Of a DNA stretch of 64,000 bases, positions 41,060 through 49,609 are shown in pieces. Position numbers and translations under genes: made by a program. The DNA comes from an uncultured Gemmataceae bacterium (GTDB lineage Bacteria; Planctomycetota; Planctomycetia; Gemmatales; Gemmataceae). The stretch lies in contig CALDUY010000008.1 in assembly GCA_937923405.1 (NCBI GenBank), positions 124,001-188,000 of the forward strand, in the 5' to 3' direction. The notes beneath the pieces are model-generated. The model searched no databases, had not been told where the DNA came from, and saw only the letters and a program-made list of their open reading frames with translations. Each line of letters opens with the position of its first letter. Position 1 is the first letter of the stretch.

Positions 41060-41851
41060 ATGTTCAACTGGTTCCGCGGACTGGTTCGCCCCAGGATCTA
41101 CCAGTTCCTCCACATTCCTAAAACCGCCGGGACGACTCTGAACCACTTGTTGGCCGCACAATTTCGCCCCGATCAAATCTGTCCGGTTCATTTGTGGTCG
41201 CAACTGTTGACGCTTCCACGCCAACAACTCGAACCATACCGTCTGTATCACGGACATTTTTACTATTATCTGCGCGAGTATTTGAAGGTACCGCTCATCA
41301 CCTTTACTTTCTTGCGCGATCCCATCGAGCGGTCGCTGTCGCACTATGAACACGTTGTGCGTGATCCAGCTCACTACTTCCATGAACGGGCGAAGGCGCA
41401 AGGCAGTCTCGCTGCCTTCCTGCGCGATCCAGTGACGCGACCGATGATTGCTGATTTTCAGACACGAGCGATCGCTCTAGATCTAGATCCGGTAGCCGAG
41501 CGAGCGAAGCTCTCTGAGGAGATTCCGGTGGAACGAGTGCTGGAATCGATTCTGCCCGAGGATTCCCAGCGGGAGCAGTTACTCGAACGGGCCTGGCTCC
41601 GTCTGCAAGGAATGGCATTCGTCGGCCTGGTTAAATACTTTGAAGAGTCAGTACGTCGCTTATTCGCCCAGCTAGGTTGGGAGATCCCGTCCACCATTCC
41701 AATCATGAACGTCTCGTCGAACAAACTCAGTCGAGCGGGCCTGACTCAGGAAGAGAAACGGCTGCTAGAACAGAATCTGCAACTGGATCTGGAACTCTAT
41801 CGCCGAGCGACGCGCTACTTTAACGAACGTCATGGGTTACACGCAGCTTAA
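41060..41851 (+). CDS. Sulfotransferase family protein
   Basis: A 263-residue protein with the PAPS-binding motifs of carbohydrate sulfotransferases: the 5'-phosphosulfate loop FLHIPKTAGTTLNHLL (17-32) and the 3'-phosphate motif TFLRDPIERSLSHYEH near 89-104. Such enzymes move sulfate from PAPS to a sugar hydroxyl. There is no signal anchor, so it is probably cytoplasmic or peripheral, unlike Golgi relatives. GGAGG lies eight bases before the ATG. Sulfated exopolysaccharides are common in planctomycetes, and the glycosyltransferase locus is in the same window though 30 kb away; the acceptor is unknown. The end is convergent with mutS2 (7-base gap). Confidence 0.87.
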   Translation: MFNWFRGLVRPRIYQFLHIPKTAGTTLNHLLAAQFRPDQICPVHLWSQLLTLPRQQLEPYRLYHGHFYYYLREYLKVPLITFTFLRDPIERSLSHYEHVVRDPAHYFHERAKAQGSLAAFLRDPVTRPMIADFQTRAIALDLDPVAERAKLSEEIPVERVLESILPEDSQREQLLERAWLRLQGMAFVGLVKYFEESVRRLFAQLGWEIPSTIPIMNVSSNKLSRAGLTQEEKRLLEQNLQLDLELYRRATRYFNERHGLHAA

Positions 41852-41858
41852 GTCCGAA

Positions 41859-43766
41859 TCAGGAGGATTCCGGGAAGACATCTTCCAGGGCGACGTCCCA
41901 TTGTCCTAAGCCGAGATTAACCACGACGACATTCTTCTTGAAGTCGGTGCGGACGACCTTGCCGACCTTGTCGAATTTGGGCACCCGCACCCGATCGCCG
42001 GGTATCAGACGCAGCCGGGCCTCGCGAAGCTGTTGAGCGGCAAGGCGTTCGCGCTCCAGGGCGGCGGCCTTCTCCCGCAACTCGGCGGCCTGAAGTTCCG
42101 CTTGGTGTGCAGCAGCGAGCGCCTCGCTCCGAGCCTTTTCAGCATCTTCACGCAGCCGTTGCAGTTGCACCAACTCCGGCGCGCGGCGCTGTCGTCGTCG
42201 CAAGTAGCGATGCGCCCGATTCAACAGTCCCTTGGGCAATTTCAACCGTTTGGCGATCTTTAATGCGTTCGACATACCGAACTGTCCGATTTCCAACTTG
42301 TAGGTTGGCCGCAGCGTTTCGATGTCAAACGCAACTGCACCGTTTTCCGCGCGTTCGTTGTTAAACGCGTAGGTCTTTAGATCGCCCAGATGCGTCGTGA
42401 CCATCGCCCGACAGCCCAGCCGATCGAGTTCGTCAAGAATGGCCCGACCTAGAGCTGCTCCTTCCGTCGGATCGGTTCCCGCACCCAGTTCGTCGAGCAA
42501 CACCAGACTCCGAGCATCCGCCGTACGCAGGATGTGACCGATTCGAGTAATGTGCGAACTGAACGTACTGAGCGATTGTTCCAGACTTTGTTCATCGCCA
42601 ATATCCGCTAAAATATCGCTGAACATAGGCACGCTGCTACCCTGCCCCGCAGGGATGTGCATGCCGGCCAAGGCCATCAACGACAGCAGCCCCGTAGTTT
42701 TCAGACAGACCGTTTTACCGCCCGTGTTGGGGCCGGTGATAATGAGCAGGTTAAAGCCATATCCTAAGCGAACCTCGATAGGCACAACCTCGCGTGCGAG
42801 ACTGCTTGATTGGTGTGCCTCTTCACGGAACAGATGTTCGAGCAAGGGATGACGAGCCTGACGCAACCAGAGCCGGCCCTCGTTGTTGAGGTCCGGCTCC
42901 TGCATGTGGTAGTCGCGACTGAATCGGGCTTTGGCTGTAAGTAGATCGAGCCGGGCTAACAGTTCAATAGCAAAGGTAAGCGGTTTGGCCACTTTAGCGA
43001 CCTCTCCTGTCAGCTTTCGCAAGACTCGACGAATCTCCCGCTCTTCTTCGCCCTTGAGTACCGCTCGTTCGGTACTCAGCGCCGCGATCGCTGTTGGTTC
43101 TATGAACAGTGTTTCTCCAGTGGCCGAAGTGCGATGAACCACTCCTTGAATCTTGTGTCGATGATTCACCGCAACTGGAAGAACATAATGATCGCCACAG
43201 ACCGTGGCATTAGGATAGCGAAGGATCTGACGCAGTTGAGGGTCTTTGAGCAGCTTTTTGATGACGTTCTGGACGCGCTCCTCGACGTCGATCAATTTCT
43301 GACGGATCTGAGCCAGTTCTCGACTGGCCATGTCGAGAACGTGTCCACGTCCATCGATGCATCCCGTGATGGTTCGAGCAATATGTCCCAGATCTTCAAT
43401 CGGAGCGAGCATCTCGATCAGCCGCGTGTGAGTGTCGGGTAGTCGCATCCGATAGCGATAGATATTGCCGGTGCAAGTGAGCGTATCAGCAACTTCGAGT
43501 AGCTGCTCGGCAGTCAGTTGCGAACCAATTGCCGCTCGTTTCACCAGAAGACGAATGTCATGCAATCCGCCGAACGGAGGTGTCAGGCCTTGGCCGAGAG
43601 CATCGACCATCTCGGAGACCAGTCCTAGTTCTCCTCGCACTGCTTCGAGTTGTTGCAGCGGTTCGAGCTGACGGGCCAACTCCTTACCCAGCGAACAGGC
43701 TGCGTAACCAGCGAGCAACTCGCGAATTTTATCGAAACCTAGTAGTTCTAGTGTATGACTGTCCAT
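41859..43766 (-). CDS. mutS2: MutS2-type ATPase lacking the Smr nuclease domain
   Basis: A 635-residue protein of the MutS2 branch, which acts on branched or stalled nucleic acids rather than classic mismatch repair. The Walker A is GPNTGGKT (345-352), with LVLLDELGAGTDPTEGAAL (421-439) as Walker B and signature, and a core/clamp region before it. A coiled coil rich in Glu/Arg/Ala (about 510-590) and a short C-terminal beta region (GDRVRVPKFDKVGKVVRTDF) follow. Typical MutS2 is about 780 residues with a C-terminal Smr endonuclease domain; here the chain ends before it. The ATG at 43766 gives the normal N-terminus MDSHTLELLGFDKI. Divergent from thiO. Confidence 0.9.
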   Translation of the reverse strand: MDSHTLELLGFDKIRELLAGYAACSLGKELARQLEPLQQLEAVRGELGLVSEMVDALGQGLTPPFGGLHDIRLLVKRAAIGSQLTAEQLLEVADTLTCTGNIYRYRMRLPDTHTRLIEMLAPIEDLGHIARTITGCIDGRGHVLDMASRELAQIRQKLIDVEERVQNVIKKLLKDPQLRQILRYPNATVCGDHYVLPVAVNHRHKIQGVVHRTSATGETLFIEPTAIAALSTERAVLKGEEEREIRRVLRKLTGEVAKVAKPLTFAIELLARLDLLTAKARFSRDYHMQEPDLNNEGRLWLRQARHPLLEHLFREEAHQSSSLAREVVPIEVRLGYGFNLLIITGPNTGGKTVCLKTTGLLSLMALAGMHIPAGQGSSVPMFSDILADIGDEQSLEQSLSTFSSHITRIGHILRTADARSLVLLDELGAGTDPTEGAALGRAILDELDRLGCRAMVTTHLGDLKTYAFNNERAENGAVAFDIETLRPTYKLEIGQFGMSNALKIAKRLKLPKGLLNRAHRYLRRRQRRAPELVQLQRLREDAEKARSEALAAAHQAELQAAELREKAAALERERLAAQQLREARLRLIPGDRVRVPKFDKVGKVVRTDFKKNVVVVNLGLGQWDVALEDVFPESS

Positions 43767-43851
43767 AATCGTTACCGTGATCCACAGAAGCGTAGACAAT
43801 CGGACCGAGTTAGGGGTTCGGTCAGATGGCTTACCTTGTTACAATAGCAAG

Positions 43852-44982
43852 ATGAGCAACCTCTCGGATGTTACGATCGTCGGCGGCGGCGTGATTGGTC
43901 TGACGACAGCCTGGTATCTGGCCGGGTCCGGAGCAAGCGTCACTCTAGTCGAAGCGGGGCAAGTCGGTCGGCAGGCGTCCTGGGCCGGGGCCGGCATTCT
44001 TCCTCCCGCTTCGCTGAAGCATGCCCGGACGCCTCTCGATCGTTTGCGCGCTTATAGCTTGTCGCTGTATGCCACGCTGACCGCCGAGTTACGCGAAACC
44101 ACCGGGCTGGACAACGGCTACTGCGTCTGTGGCGGAATCGAACTGCCTGATCCAGGACACCCCGACCTGTTACCCCCGACGGAAGAATGGCACAGTGAAG
44201 GGGTCGACTTCGACCGACTACATGTCAGAGATTTAAGAGCCTATTTTGCGGATATTTCTGAAACGATCGAGGAAGCCGTCTATCTGCCCGATCTAGCCCA
44301 GGTGCGCAATCCCTGGCATCTAAGAGCGTTGCAAGCCGGTTGTGCCGCACGAGGCGTTCGCTTCCTCACCGATTGGCCTGTCGAGGGATTTCAGACCGAA
44401 GCTGATCGAGTCGTGGCCCTGAAGAGCAGGGGAGATCAACTCCCTGTCGGAGAATTGCTGGTCACCACCGGGGCTTGGTCGGCCTCTCTGCTGGCCCAGC
44501 TGAACTGGACGATTCCCGTGCGTCCCATTCGCGGACAGATGGTGTTGTTCCACACCCACCAGCCGATCGCTCGCCCCATCCTACTTCAGGGCAAACGTTA
44601 TCTGGTGCCACGTGGTGATGGCCGCATCCTAGTAGGGTCCACGGAAGAGGATGTCGGCTTTGACGTCCGCACTACGGACAAGGGAATTTCGGGATTGATC
44701 GACTTTGCCCGCACACTGCTTCCGTCGCTCTCCAACGCGAAGATCGAGGCAACCTGGGCAGGATTGCGGCCTGGCACAACCGAGGCCCTTCCGTTCCTTG
44801 GACGACTCCCGAACTGGGCCAACGTGCATGTGGCCACGGGACATTTTCGGGCTGGCCTACTGCTCTCCCCCGCTACAGGTAAGCTGATGGCGCAAACGAT
44901 ACTCGGGAATACACCGGCTTTCTCGATCCATGCATTCCGATTGGACCGAGACGGGATTCCGACCGCAAGCGAGTCTCGCTAA
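43852..44982 (+). CDS. thiO: Glycine oxidase-type FAD-dependent amine oxidase
   Basis: A 376-residue D-amino-acid-oxidase-fold flavoprotein. The FAD loop VTIVGGGVIGLTTAWYL is at 7-23, with VTLVEAGQVGRQASWAGAG after it, a ThiO-like stretch. The substrate region PVRPIRGQMVLF and RYLVPRGDGRILVGSTEED, and the C-terminal VATGHFRAGLLLSPATGKLM, match glycine oxidase ThiO, which makes the iminoacetate used for the thiazole of thiamin. No thiG/thiS is in the window, so the pathway link is by family only. The ribosome site is weak. The two large GTPase genes follow directly on the same strand. Confidence 0.87.
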   Translation: MSNLSDVTIVGGGVIGLTTAWYLAGSGASVTLVEAGQVGRQASWAGAGILPPASLKHARTPLDRLRAYSLSLYATLTAELRETTGLDNGYCVCGGIELPDPGHPDLLPPTEEWHSEGVDFDRLHVRDLRAYFADISETIEEAVYLPDLAQVRNPWHLRALQAGCAARGVRFLTDWPVEGFQTEADRVVALKSRGDQLPVGELLVTTGAWSASLLAQLNWTIPVRPIRGQMVLFHTHQPIARPILLQGKRYLVPRGDGRILVGSTEEDVGFDVRTTDKGISGLIDFARTLLPSLSNAKIEATWAGLRPGTTEALPFLGRLPNWANVHVATGHFRAGLLLSPATGKLMAQTILGNTPAFSIHAFRLDRDGIPTASESR

Positions 44983-45040
44983 GATGATAGGCCAGTCCGG
45001 CGCGAATGATCGAGCGCGGGAAGGTACAGGACCGGATGCT

Positions 45041-46837
45041 ATGGATACGCTATCTACACGAGCGTTGATTAGCCAACTGGCCGATGATCTAGCTTGGCTG
45101 GAGAAACACGCCCGGCGGACCGAAGGTTCCGGATCGGCGGCAGCGCAACTGCGGCTAGCCGCAGCGCTAGTGCGGAACTGTGCCGGACCGTTTCTCGACG
45201 ACCAACCACCTACGCCGTTACATGTCGTCGTGGTGGGCGGAGCCGGGGCCGGAAAGAGTACTGTCTCCAACATGCTCGCCGGCACCATGATCGCTGAAGC
45301 CAATCCGCAAGCGGGATTTACGCGGCACCCCATCGCTTACACCTGCACCACCGGCCCGCTCAACTGGACAGCTCATCTGGGTTTTCTTGGTCCATTGACT
45401 CGCTTGACCAGCCCGTCTCCTTCAAGTCTGGATGAGGACGTCTATCAGGTACGTCGCATTCCGCCAGGGCCCAATGGGCAAGAGTTACTGCAAAACTGGG
45501 TCGTCTGGGACTGCCCCGACATGACTACCTGGGCTGCCGATCATTATGTCTCTCGCTTGCTGGAAGCGGCCGGCTTAGCGGATGTGATCGTGTATGTCGC
45601 CAGTGATGAGCGGTACAATGACGAGATTCCGACCCAGTTTCTCAAAATGCTGCTGCAAGCCGGCAAGCCGGTCGTCGTCTGTTTGATGAAGATGCGGGAA
45701 TCCGATGCTCCCGCATTGCTGGCCCATTTCAAAAAAGAGGTACTTGGCAGTCTGCCCGAGGGGTTGAGCAAACACGTCGTTGAAGTGCTGCCCATTCCGT
45801 TTCTGACCCCGGAGCAACTGGCGGATCCAATCCGCGAAGCTAGTCGCTGGCGGATTCCGCTGCTCAATCAGGTCGCTGTCCTGGGTCATTTGCCGATCGC
45901 CGCCCGACGCCGTTCTGTGCGAGGTGTGGCGAAGTACCTAACTGAACAACAGGGATCGCTTTTATCTGTTGCTCAGCAAGACGTGAACGCCTTGGAGGCC
46001 TGGAAGGCGTTAGTTCAATCTGGGCAAAATGAGTTCGACAGCCGCTATCAGCGCGAGTATCTTTCCACAGAGAAGTTCCGCAGCTTCGATGAGGCACTGG
46101 TTCGACTGATGCAGTTGTTGGAACTGCCAGGAATCGGACAGATCGTTTCTAGCGCGTTGTATGTGGTGCGAACGCCGTTCCGACTTCTCTGGGGGTTAGT
46201 AAACAAGGCGATGACCCGGCCCGAGGCACCGACTCGCCCCGAACAATCGATCCTCGAAGATGCTTATGCCGGTTGGCTCGATCTGTTGCGTAAAGAGGCT
46301 GCCCGACGCGCGAAGGACCATGAACTGTGGCAGTTGATTCATCAAGGATTTCAGGATAATCGCCTGAATCAACAAGCCCGCGAGCGATTTGAACAGGTCT
46401 ATCGTGATTTTCAGCTTGCTTTAAGTCAGGAAATCGACCGGACAGCCCGAGCGATCTACGAAGAACTGGAAAAGAAGCCAGTCCTTCTGAATAGTTTTCG
46501 GACCGGAAAACTCGCCCTAGAAACCGCAGCCATCGGAGCGACTCTTTTACAGGGGGGCATCAACGTCTGGGACGTAGTGCTGGTTCCTTTAGTGGCCACG
46601 GTCACTCATCAACTCGTGGAATGGCTGGGCAAGGAGTACGTGGAAGGGGAGCGAGAGCGAACGCGACAACGTCAGCAAGCCATTCTGCACGAGCAGCTCT
46701 CGACCCCTTTAGCAGAATGGCTGACGCGCTGGCCGGCCACAGGGGGATCCGCTTTCGAGCGGTTGCAATTGGCTCTGACACGCCTGCCGCCGAGCATCGC
46801 CAGCCTCGACGTCCGCATTCGCAAGGCAACGCAGTAA
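45041..46837 (+). CDS. Large P-loop GTPase A (dynamin-like type, degenerate G4)
   Basis: A 598-residue P-loop NTPase. The G1 loop is GGAGAGKST (66-74), a possible G2 Thr is in GFTRHP (92-97) and G3 is DCPD (157-160). The expected N/T-K-x-D of G4 reads LMKMRESD near 215-222, so guanine binding may be altered or lost. The second half is long and helical with a coiled-coil character (about 330-480) and a hydrophobic segment at about 500-540 that may insert in membrane. Start choice is uncertain: 45041 is used, while 44984, right after thiO, would add 19 residues. It is followed after 17 bases by a second, similar GTPase, so the two probably act together. Confidence 0.75.
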   Translation: MDTLSTRALISQLADDLAWLEKHARRTEGSGSAAAQLRLAAALVRNCAGPFLDDQPPTPLHVVVVGGAGAGKSTVSNMLAGTMIAEANPQAGFTRHPIAYTCTTGPLNWTAHLGFLGPLTRLTSPSPSSLDEDVYQVRRIPPGPNGQELLQNWVVWDCPDMTTWAADHYVSRLLEAAGLADVIVYVASDERYNDEIPTQFLKMLLQAGKPVVVCLMKMRESDAPALLAHFKKEVLGSLPEGLSKHVVEVLPIPFLTPEQLADPIREASRWRIPLLNQVAVLGHLPIAARRRSVRGVAKYLTEQQGSLLSVAQQDVNALEAWKALVQSGQNEFDSRYQREYLSTEKFRSFDEALVRLMQLLELPGIGQIVSSALYVVRTPFRLLWGLVNKAMTRPEAPTRPEQSILEDAYAGWLDLLRKEAARRAKDHELWQLIHQGFQDNRLNQQARERFEQVYRDFQLALSQEIDRTARAIYEELEKKPVLLNSFRTGKLALETAAIGATLLQGGINVWDVVLVPLVATVTHQLVEWLGKEYVEGERERTRQRQQAILHEQLSTPLAEWLTRWPATGGSAFERLQLALTRLPPSIASLDVRIRKATQ

Positions 46838-46854
46838 CGGCGGAGTCCATCAAC

Positions 46855-48681
46855 ATGATCTCGGCAGACACCAGTCCCGTGTTGCGAACGTTGTCTCCGG
46901 CCTTGCGCGGATTGGAGCGAAATCTCCGTGCGTGGCTCGATGGCCCCCATCGCTACCCGTTGTCGACCATGAACCGGGCAACGCTGGAAGGCATCGCCAG
47001 CGATCTGAAACGCCAAGCCGAAGCTTTGGAAGTGGACCGCCCGTTGCTCGTAGTCATGCTTATGGGAGGAACCGGAGTCGGTAAGTCGACTTTACTCAAT
47101 GCTCTGGCCGGCGGTAGTATTGCTCAGGCTTCGTTTCAACGCCCTACGACGCGCGATCCTGTTGTCTACTATCACGAATCAATCCGACCGGATCGCCTCG
47201 ATCCTGCTCTACGCCATTGTCGACTAGTGGCCCACGATCGCAGAGAGCTAGAACAGAAGGTGATCGTCGATACTCCCGATGTGGACAGCAACGACCTGGC
47301 CAATCGCGACAAACTCATTCGGGTGTTGCCGGTCGCCGATGTGGTTCTCTACGTCGGGTCACAGGAGAAGTACCATGATCGCCTAGTTTGGGAACTGTTC
47401 GTGCAACAACGCAAGCGTCGCGCCTTTGCGTTCGTCCTCAACAAATGGGATCGCTGCCAACAAGTGAGTTCGACGGGAACTCGTCCCGATGAGGACTGGA
47501 TTCGCGACCTCGAAGCAGAGGGATTTCAGTCGCCAAAACTGTTCCGTACCTGCGCTCAGTTGTGGCTTGATCACCACTCGTCGCCCAACGGCAGCGTTGC
47601 TGTCCCCGAAGGAGAGCAATTTCGCGAGTTGGTTACTTGGCTGGAACATGGGTTGACTCGGCTTGAGATTGAAGCGATCAAGGCACGCGGGGTGAGTCAA
47701 CTTCTCGCCCACGCCGAGGAAGCCCTACGCGAAGCTTGTCCGCCTGTTCTGGGCGAAGTCGCCAATCGAGTGCGAGCTGCGTGGAACAAACCGCTTCAGG
47801 AAGAAGCCACGGCAATCAGCGACATTCTGGTTAACTCCCTAGAGCCGTTCCAGCGCGAGATCGAACATCATTTCGCGTTGGAGGGACAGCGTCGCTTTCA
47901 TGGATTGATGGCCTGGTATCTGCACCTGGTTACTCGTGCTCGTTACGTCGGCAGTAGTCTGCGCGATCGGATTCCTTTTGTCTCACGGTCGAAACAGCAG
48001 CTCGAAGCGCCGGCAGCGTGGGATCTGGCCCGGTTCACCTCTGCCTGTGCTGATGTGGCTAGCAACCGTCAGCTCGATGCCCGAGCTAAGGCGTTGGTCA
48101 ATCGGCTGCTCGTCGAGGCCGATACTCAGGGATTCCCTCTCTCGGTGCTGTCTACACCGATTGAGTCGATGACTCGGCTAGACTGGCGACAAAAATGGGC
48201 ACGCGGCCTGACCGAAGTGCTGGAATCAGTCGAGAAGCAATGGACCCGGCCCAGCGGCAGTCGTCGCCTGGTGCAGGAGACGCTCGTCCTCGCTGCCGAT
48301 TGGATTCCACCGCTGGCTCTGTTAGCGTCGCTAGTGAATTTGCTGTGGAAGGTGTTTTATCTCAGCATCAGCCCGACCCTCATCGACATTCTGTTGCCCG
48401 GTATTGTGCTATTGGTCGTGTTTCTGATTCTTCATCTGCTCATCTATGTACTACTGCCGCTTCGCTGGAACGCCATTCGCCACGAGTTTCACGATCGCTT
48501 TGAAACGAGAATTCGGCAAGAACTGGAGGAAGTATTTCTCGACATGCCCAGCGACCTGGCCGAGAAACTTGCCGAAGATCGCAAGCAGGTCGAAAAACTG
48601 ATCGGCGAAACGCGCGAGGTGGCCTCATGGCTGGCTAAGCGAGAAGAGGCCGCCAGCATCAGCGGTTTGTACGGCAACTGA
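46855..48681 (+). CDS. Large P-loop GTPase B (dynamin-like type, membrane-anchored)
   Basis: A 608-residue GTPase with complete motifs: G1 GGTGVGKST (71-79), G3 DTPD (139-142) and G4 NKWD (196-199). A helical region follows, then two or more membrane helices near 485-550 (WIPPLALLASLVNLLW and IVLLVVFLILHLLIYVLLPL) and a charged coiled C-terminus (LAEDRKQVEKLIGETREV). That order (G domain, helical bundle, membrane paddle, coil) recalls bacterial dynamin-like proteins, which often occur as pairs. The ATG at 46855 is used because the G domain then sits at the usual distance, with CGGAG about 11 bases upstream. It is 17 bases past GTPase A and 10 before the CHAD gene. Membrane remodelling is inferred. 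Confidence 0.78.
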   Translation: MISADTSPVLRTLSPALRGLERNLRAWLDGPHRYPLSTMNRATLEGIASDLKRQAEALEVDRPLLVVMLMGGTGVGKSTLLNALAGGSIAQASFQRPTTRDPVVYYHESIRPDRLDPALRHCRLVAHDRRELEQKVIVDTPDVDSNDLANRDKLIRVLPVADVVLYVGSQEKYHDRLVWELFVQQRKRRAFAFVLNKWDRCQQVSSTGTRPDEDWIRDLEAEGFQSPKLFRTCAQLWLDHHSSPNGSVAVPEGEQFRELVTWLEHGLTRLEIEAIKARGVSQLLAHAEEALREACPPVLGEVANRVRAAWNKPLQEEATAISDILVNSLEPFQREIEHHFALEGQRRFHGLMAWYLHLVTRARYVGSSLRDRIPFVSRSKQQLEAPAAWDLARFTSACADVASNRQLDARAKALVNRLLVEADTQGFPLSVLSTPIESMTRLDWRQKWARGLTEVLESVEKQWTRPSGSRRLVQETLVLAADWIPPLALLASLVNLLWKVFYLSISPTLIDILLPGIVLLVVFLILHLLIYVLLPLRWNAIRHEFHDRFETRIRQELEEVFLDMPSDLAEKLAEDRKQVEKLIGETREVASWLAKREEAASISGLYGN

Positions 48682-48691
48682 GATCGACAAT

Positions 48692-49606
48692 ATGGCTGAA
48701 GGGAAATGGATTCGTGGCTTGACTGCGGAGATGCCCTCGCGCGAGGCGGCCCGACGAGTGCTGGAGGCTCGCCTGCAGGTGGTATTGGCCTATCTACCCA
48801 AAGCGGTTGAGCAGTCCCATCGAGATACCGAACATGTGCATCAACTGCGCGTCGGCACTCGACGAGCCGATGCAGCCTTGCGCATCTTTCGTCCCTGCCT
48901 ACCTCGGAGACTCTATCGCACTGCTCGGGCACGATTACGCAGTATTCGTCGCGCTGCCGGAGCTGCTCGCGACTGGGACGTGTTTCTTCTGGGATTGCAG
49001 GAACGGTTGCCGCAGATAAAGCCCAACGAGACGTCCGGCTTCGATTGCCTGATCGGCATGGCTCTGAGTCAGCGTCAGCAGGCCCAGCAGGCGATTCAGA
49101 CCATCGAGCCAGTTGAGCAGGTCGAGCAGCTGGCACAGGAATTAGTTGAGGCGGTAAGAGATCCAGACGAATCCGCCCTATTGCAGTTTGTCGATCTGGC
49201 CAATCTGACCATTCAACATCGACTCCATGCTTTAGAGGAGTCCCTCGGCCAAGATTTGACGGACTATGCGCATCTGCACCGAGTGCGCATCACTGGGAAA
49301 CGACTGCGATATGCGTTGGAAGTGCTTAGCGAGTGTTTGCCGCCAATGTTTCGAGAAACGATCTACCCGTTGATCGAACAAATGCAAGAAATTTTGGGAA
49401 GAGCCAACGATAGCCACTTTGCCTCGCGACAATTCGTTGAAATTCGCGAACAGCTGAAGGCCTGGAATTCGTTACGTCCCCGCTTGCGTCCTGGAATAGA
49501 GGCAGTAACACGCTACCACCAACGTCGACTTCGCGAGGAACGAAAAAGATTCGAGCGCTGGCTGCAACAGTGGCGTGCCGTTGCTCCGCTCAACGTACTG
49601 GTCTGA
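48692..49606 (+). CDS. CHAD-domain protein
   Basis: A 304-residue all-helical protein with the conserved His/Arg face of CHAD domains: HVHQLRVGTRRADAALRIF (48-66) and, in the second half, LHRVRITGKRLRYALEVL. CHAD domains bind polyphosphate and localise to polyP granules in bacteria studied so far. It has no fused or adjacent CYTH domain, the usual partner, and instead lies 10 bases after GTPase B on the same strand. This gives a likely three-gene unit of two GTPases and a polyphosphate-binding protein. It ends three bases before the convergent amidase stop. Confidence 0.87.
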   Translation: MAEGKWIRGLTAEMPSREAARRVLEARLQVVLAYLPKAVEQSHRDTEHVHQLRVGTRRADAALRIFRPCLPRRLYRTARARLRSIRRAAGAARDWDVFLLGLQERLPQIKPNETSGFDCLIGMALSQRQQAQQAIQTIEPVEQVEQLAQELVEAVRDPDESALLQFVDLANLTIQHRLHALEESLGQDLTDYAHLHRVRITGKRLRYALEVLSECLPPMFRETIYPLIEQMQEILGRANDSHFASRQFVEIREQLKAWNSLRPRLRPGIEAVTRYHQRRLREERKRFERWLQQWRAVAPLNVLV

Positions 49607-49609
49607 GTC

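Noticed and set aside
46621..46854. Long N-terminal extension of GTPase B
   Set aside because: These codons overlap the end of GTPase A, are Arg/Ala-rich without domain features, and the G domain fits a start at 46855.
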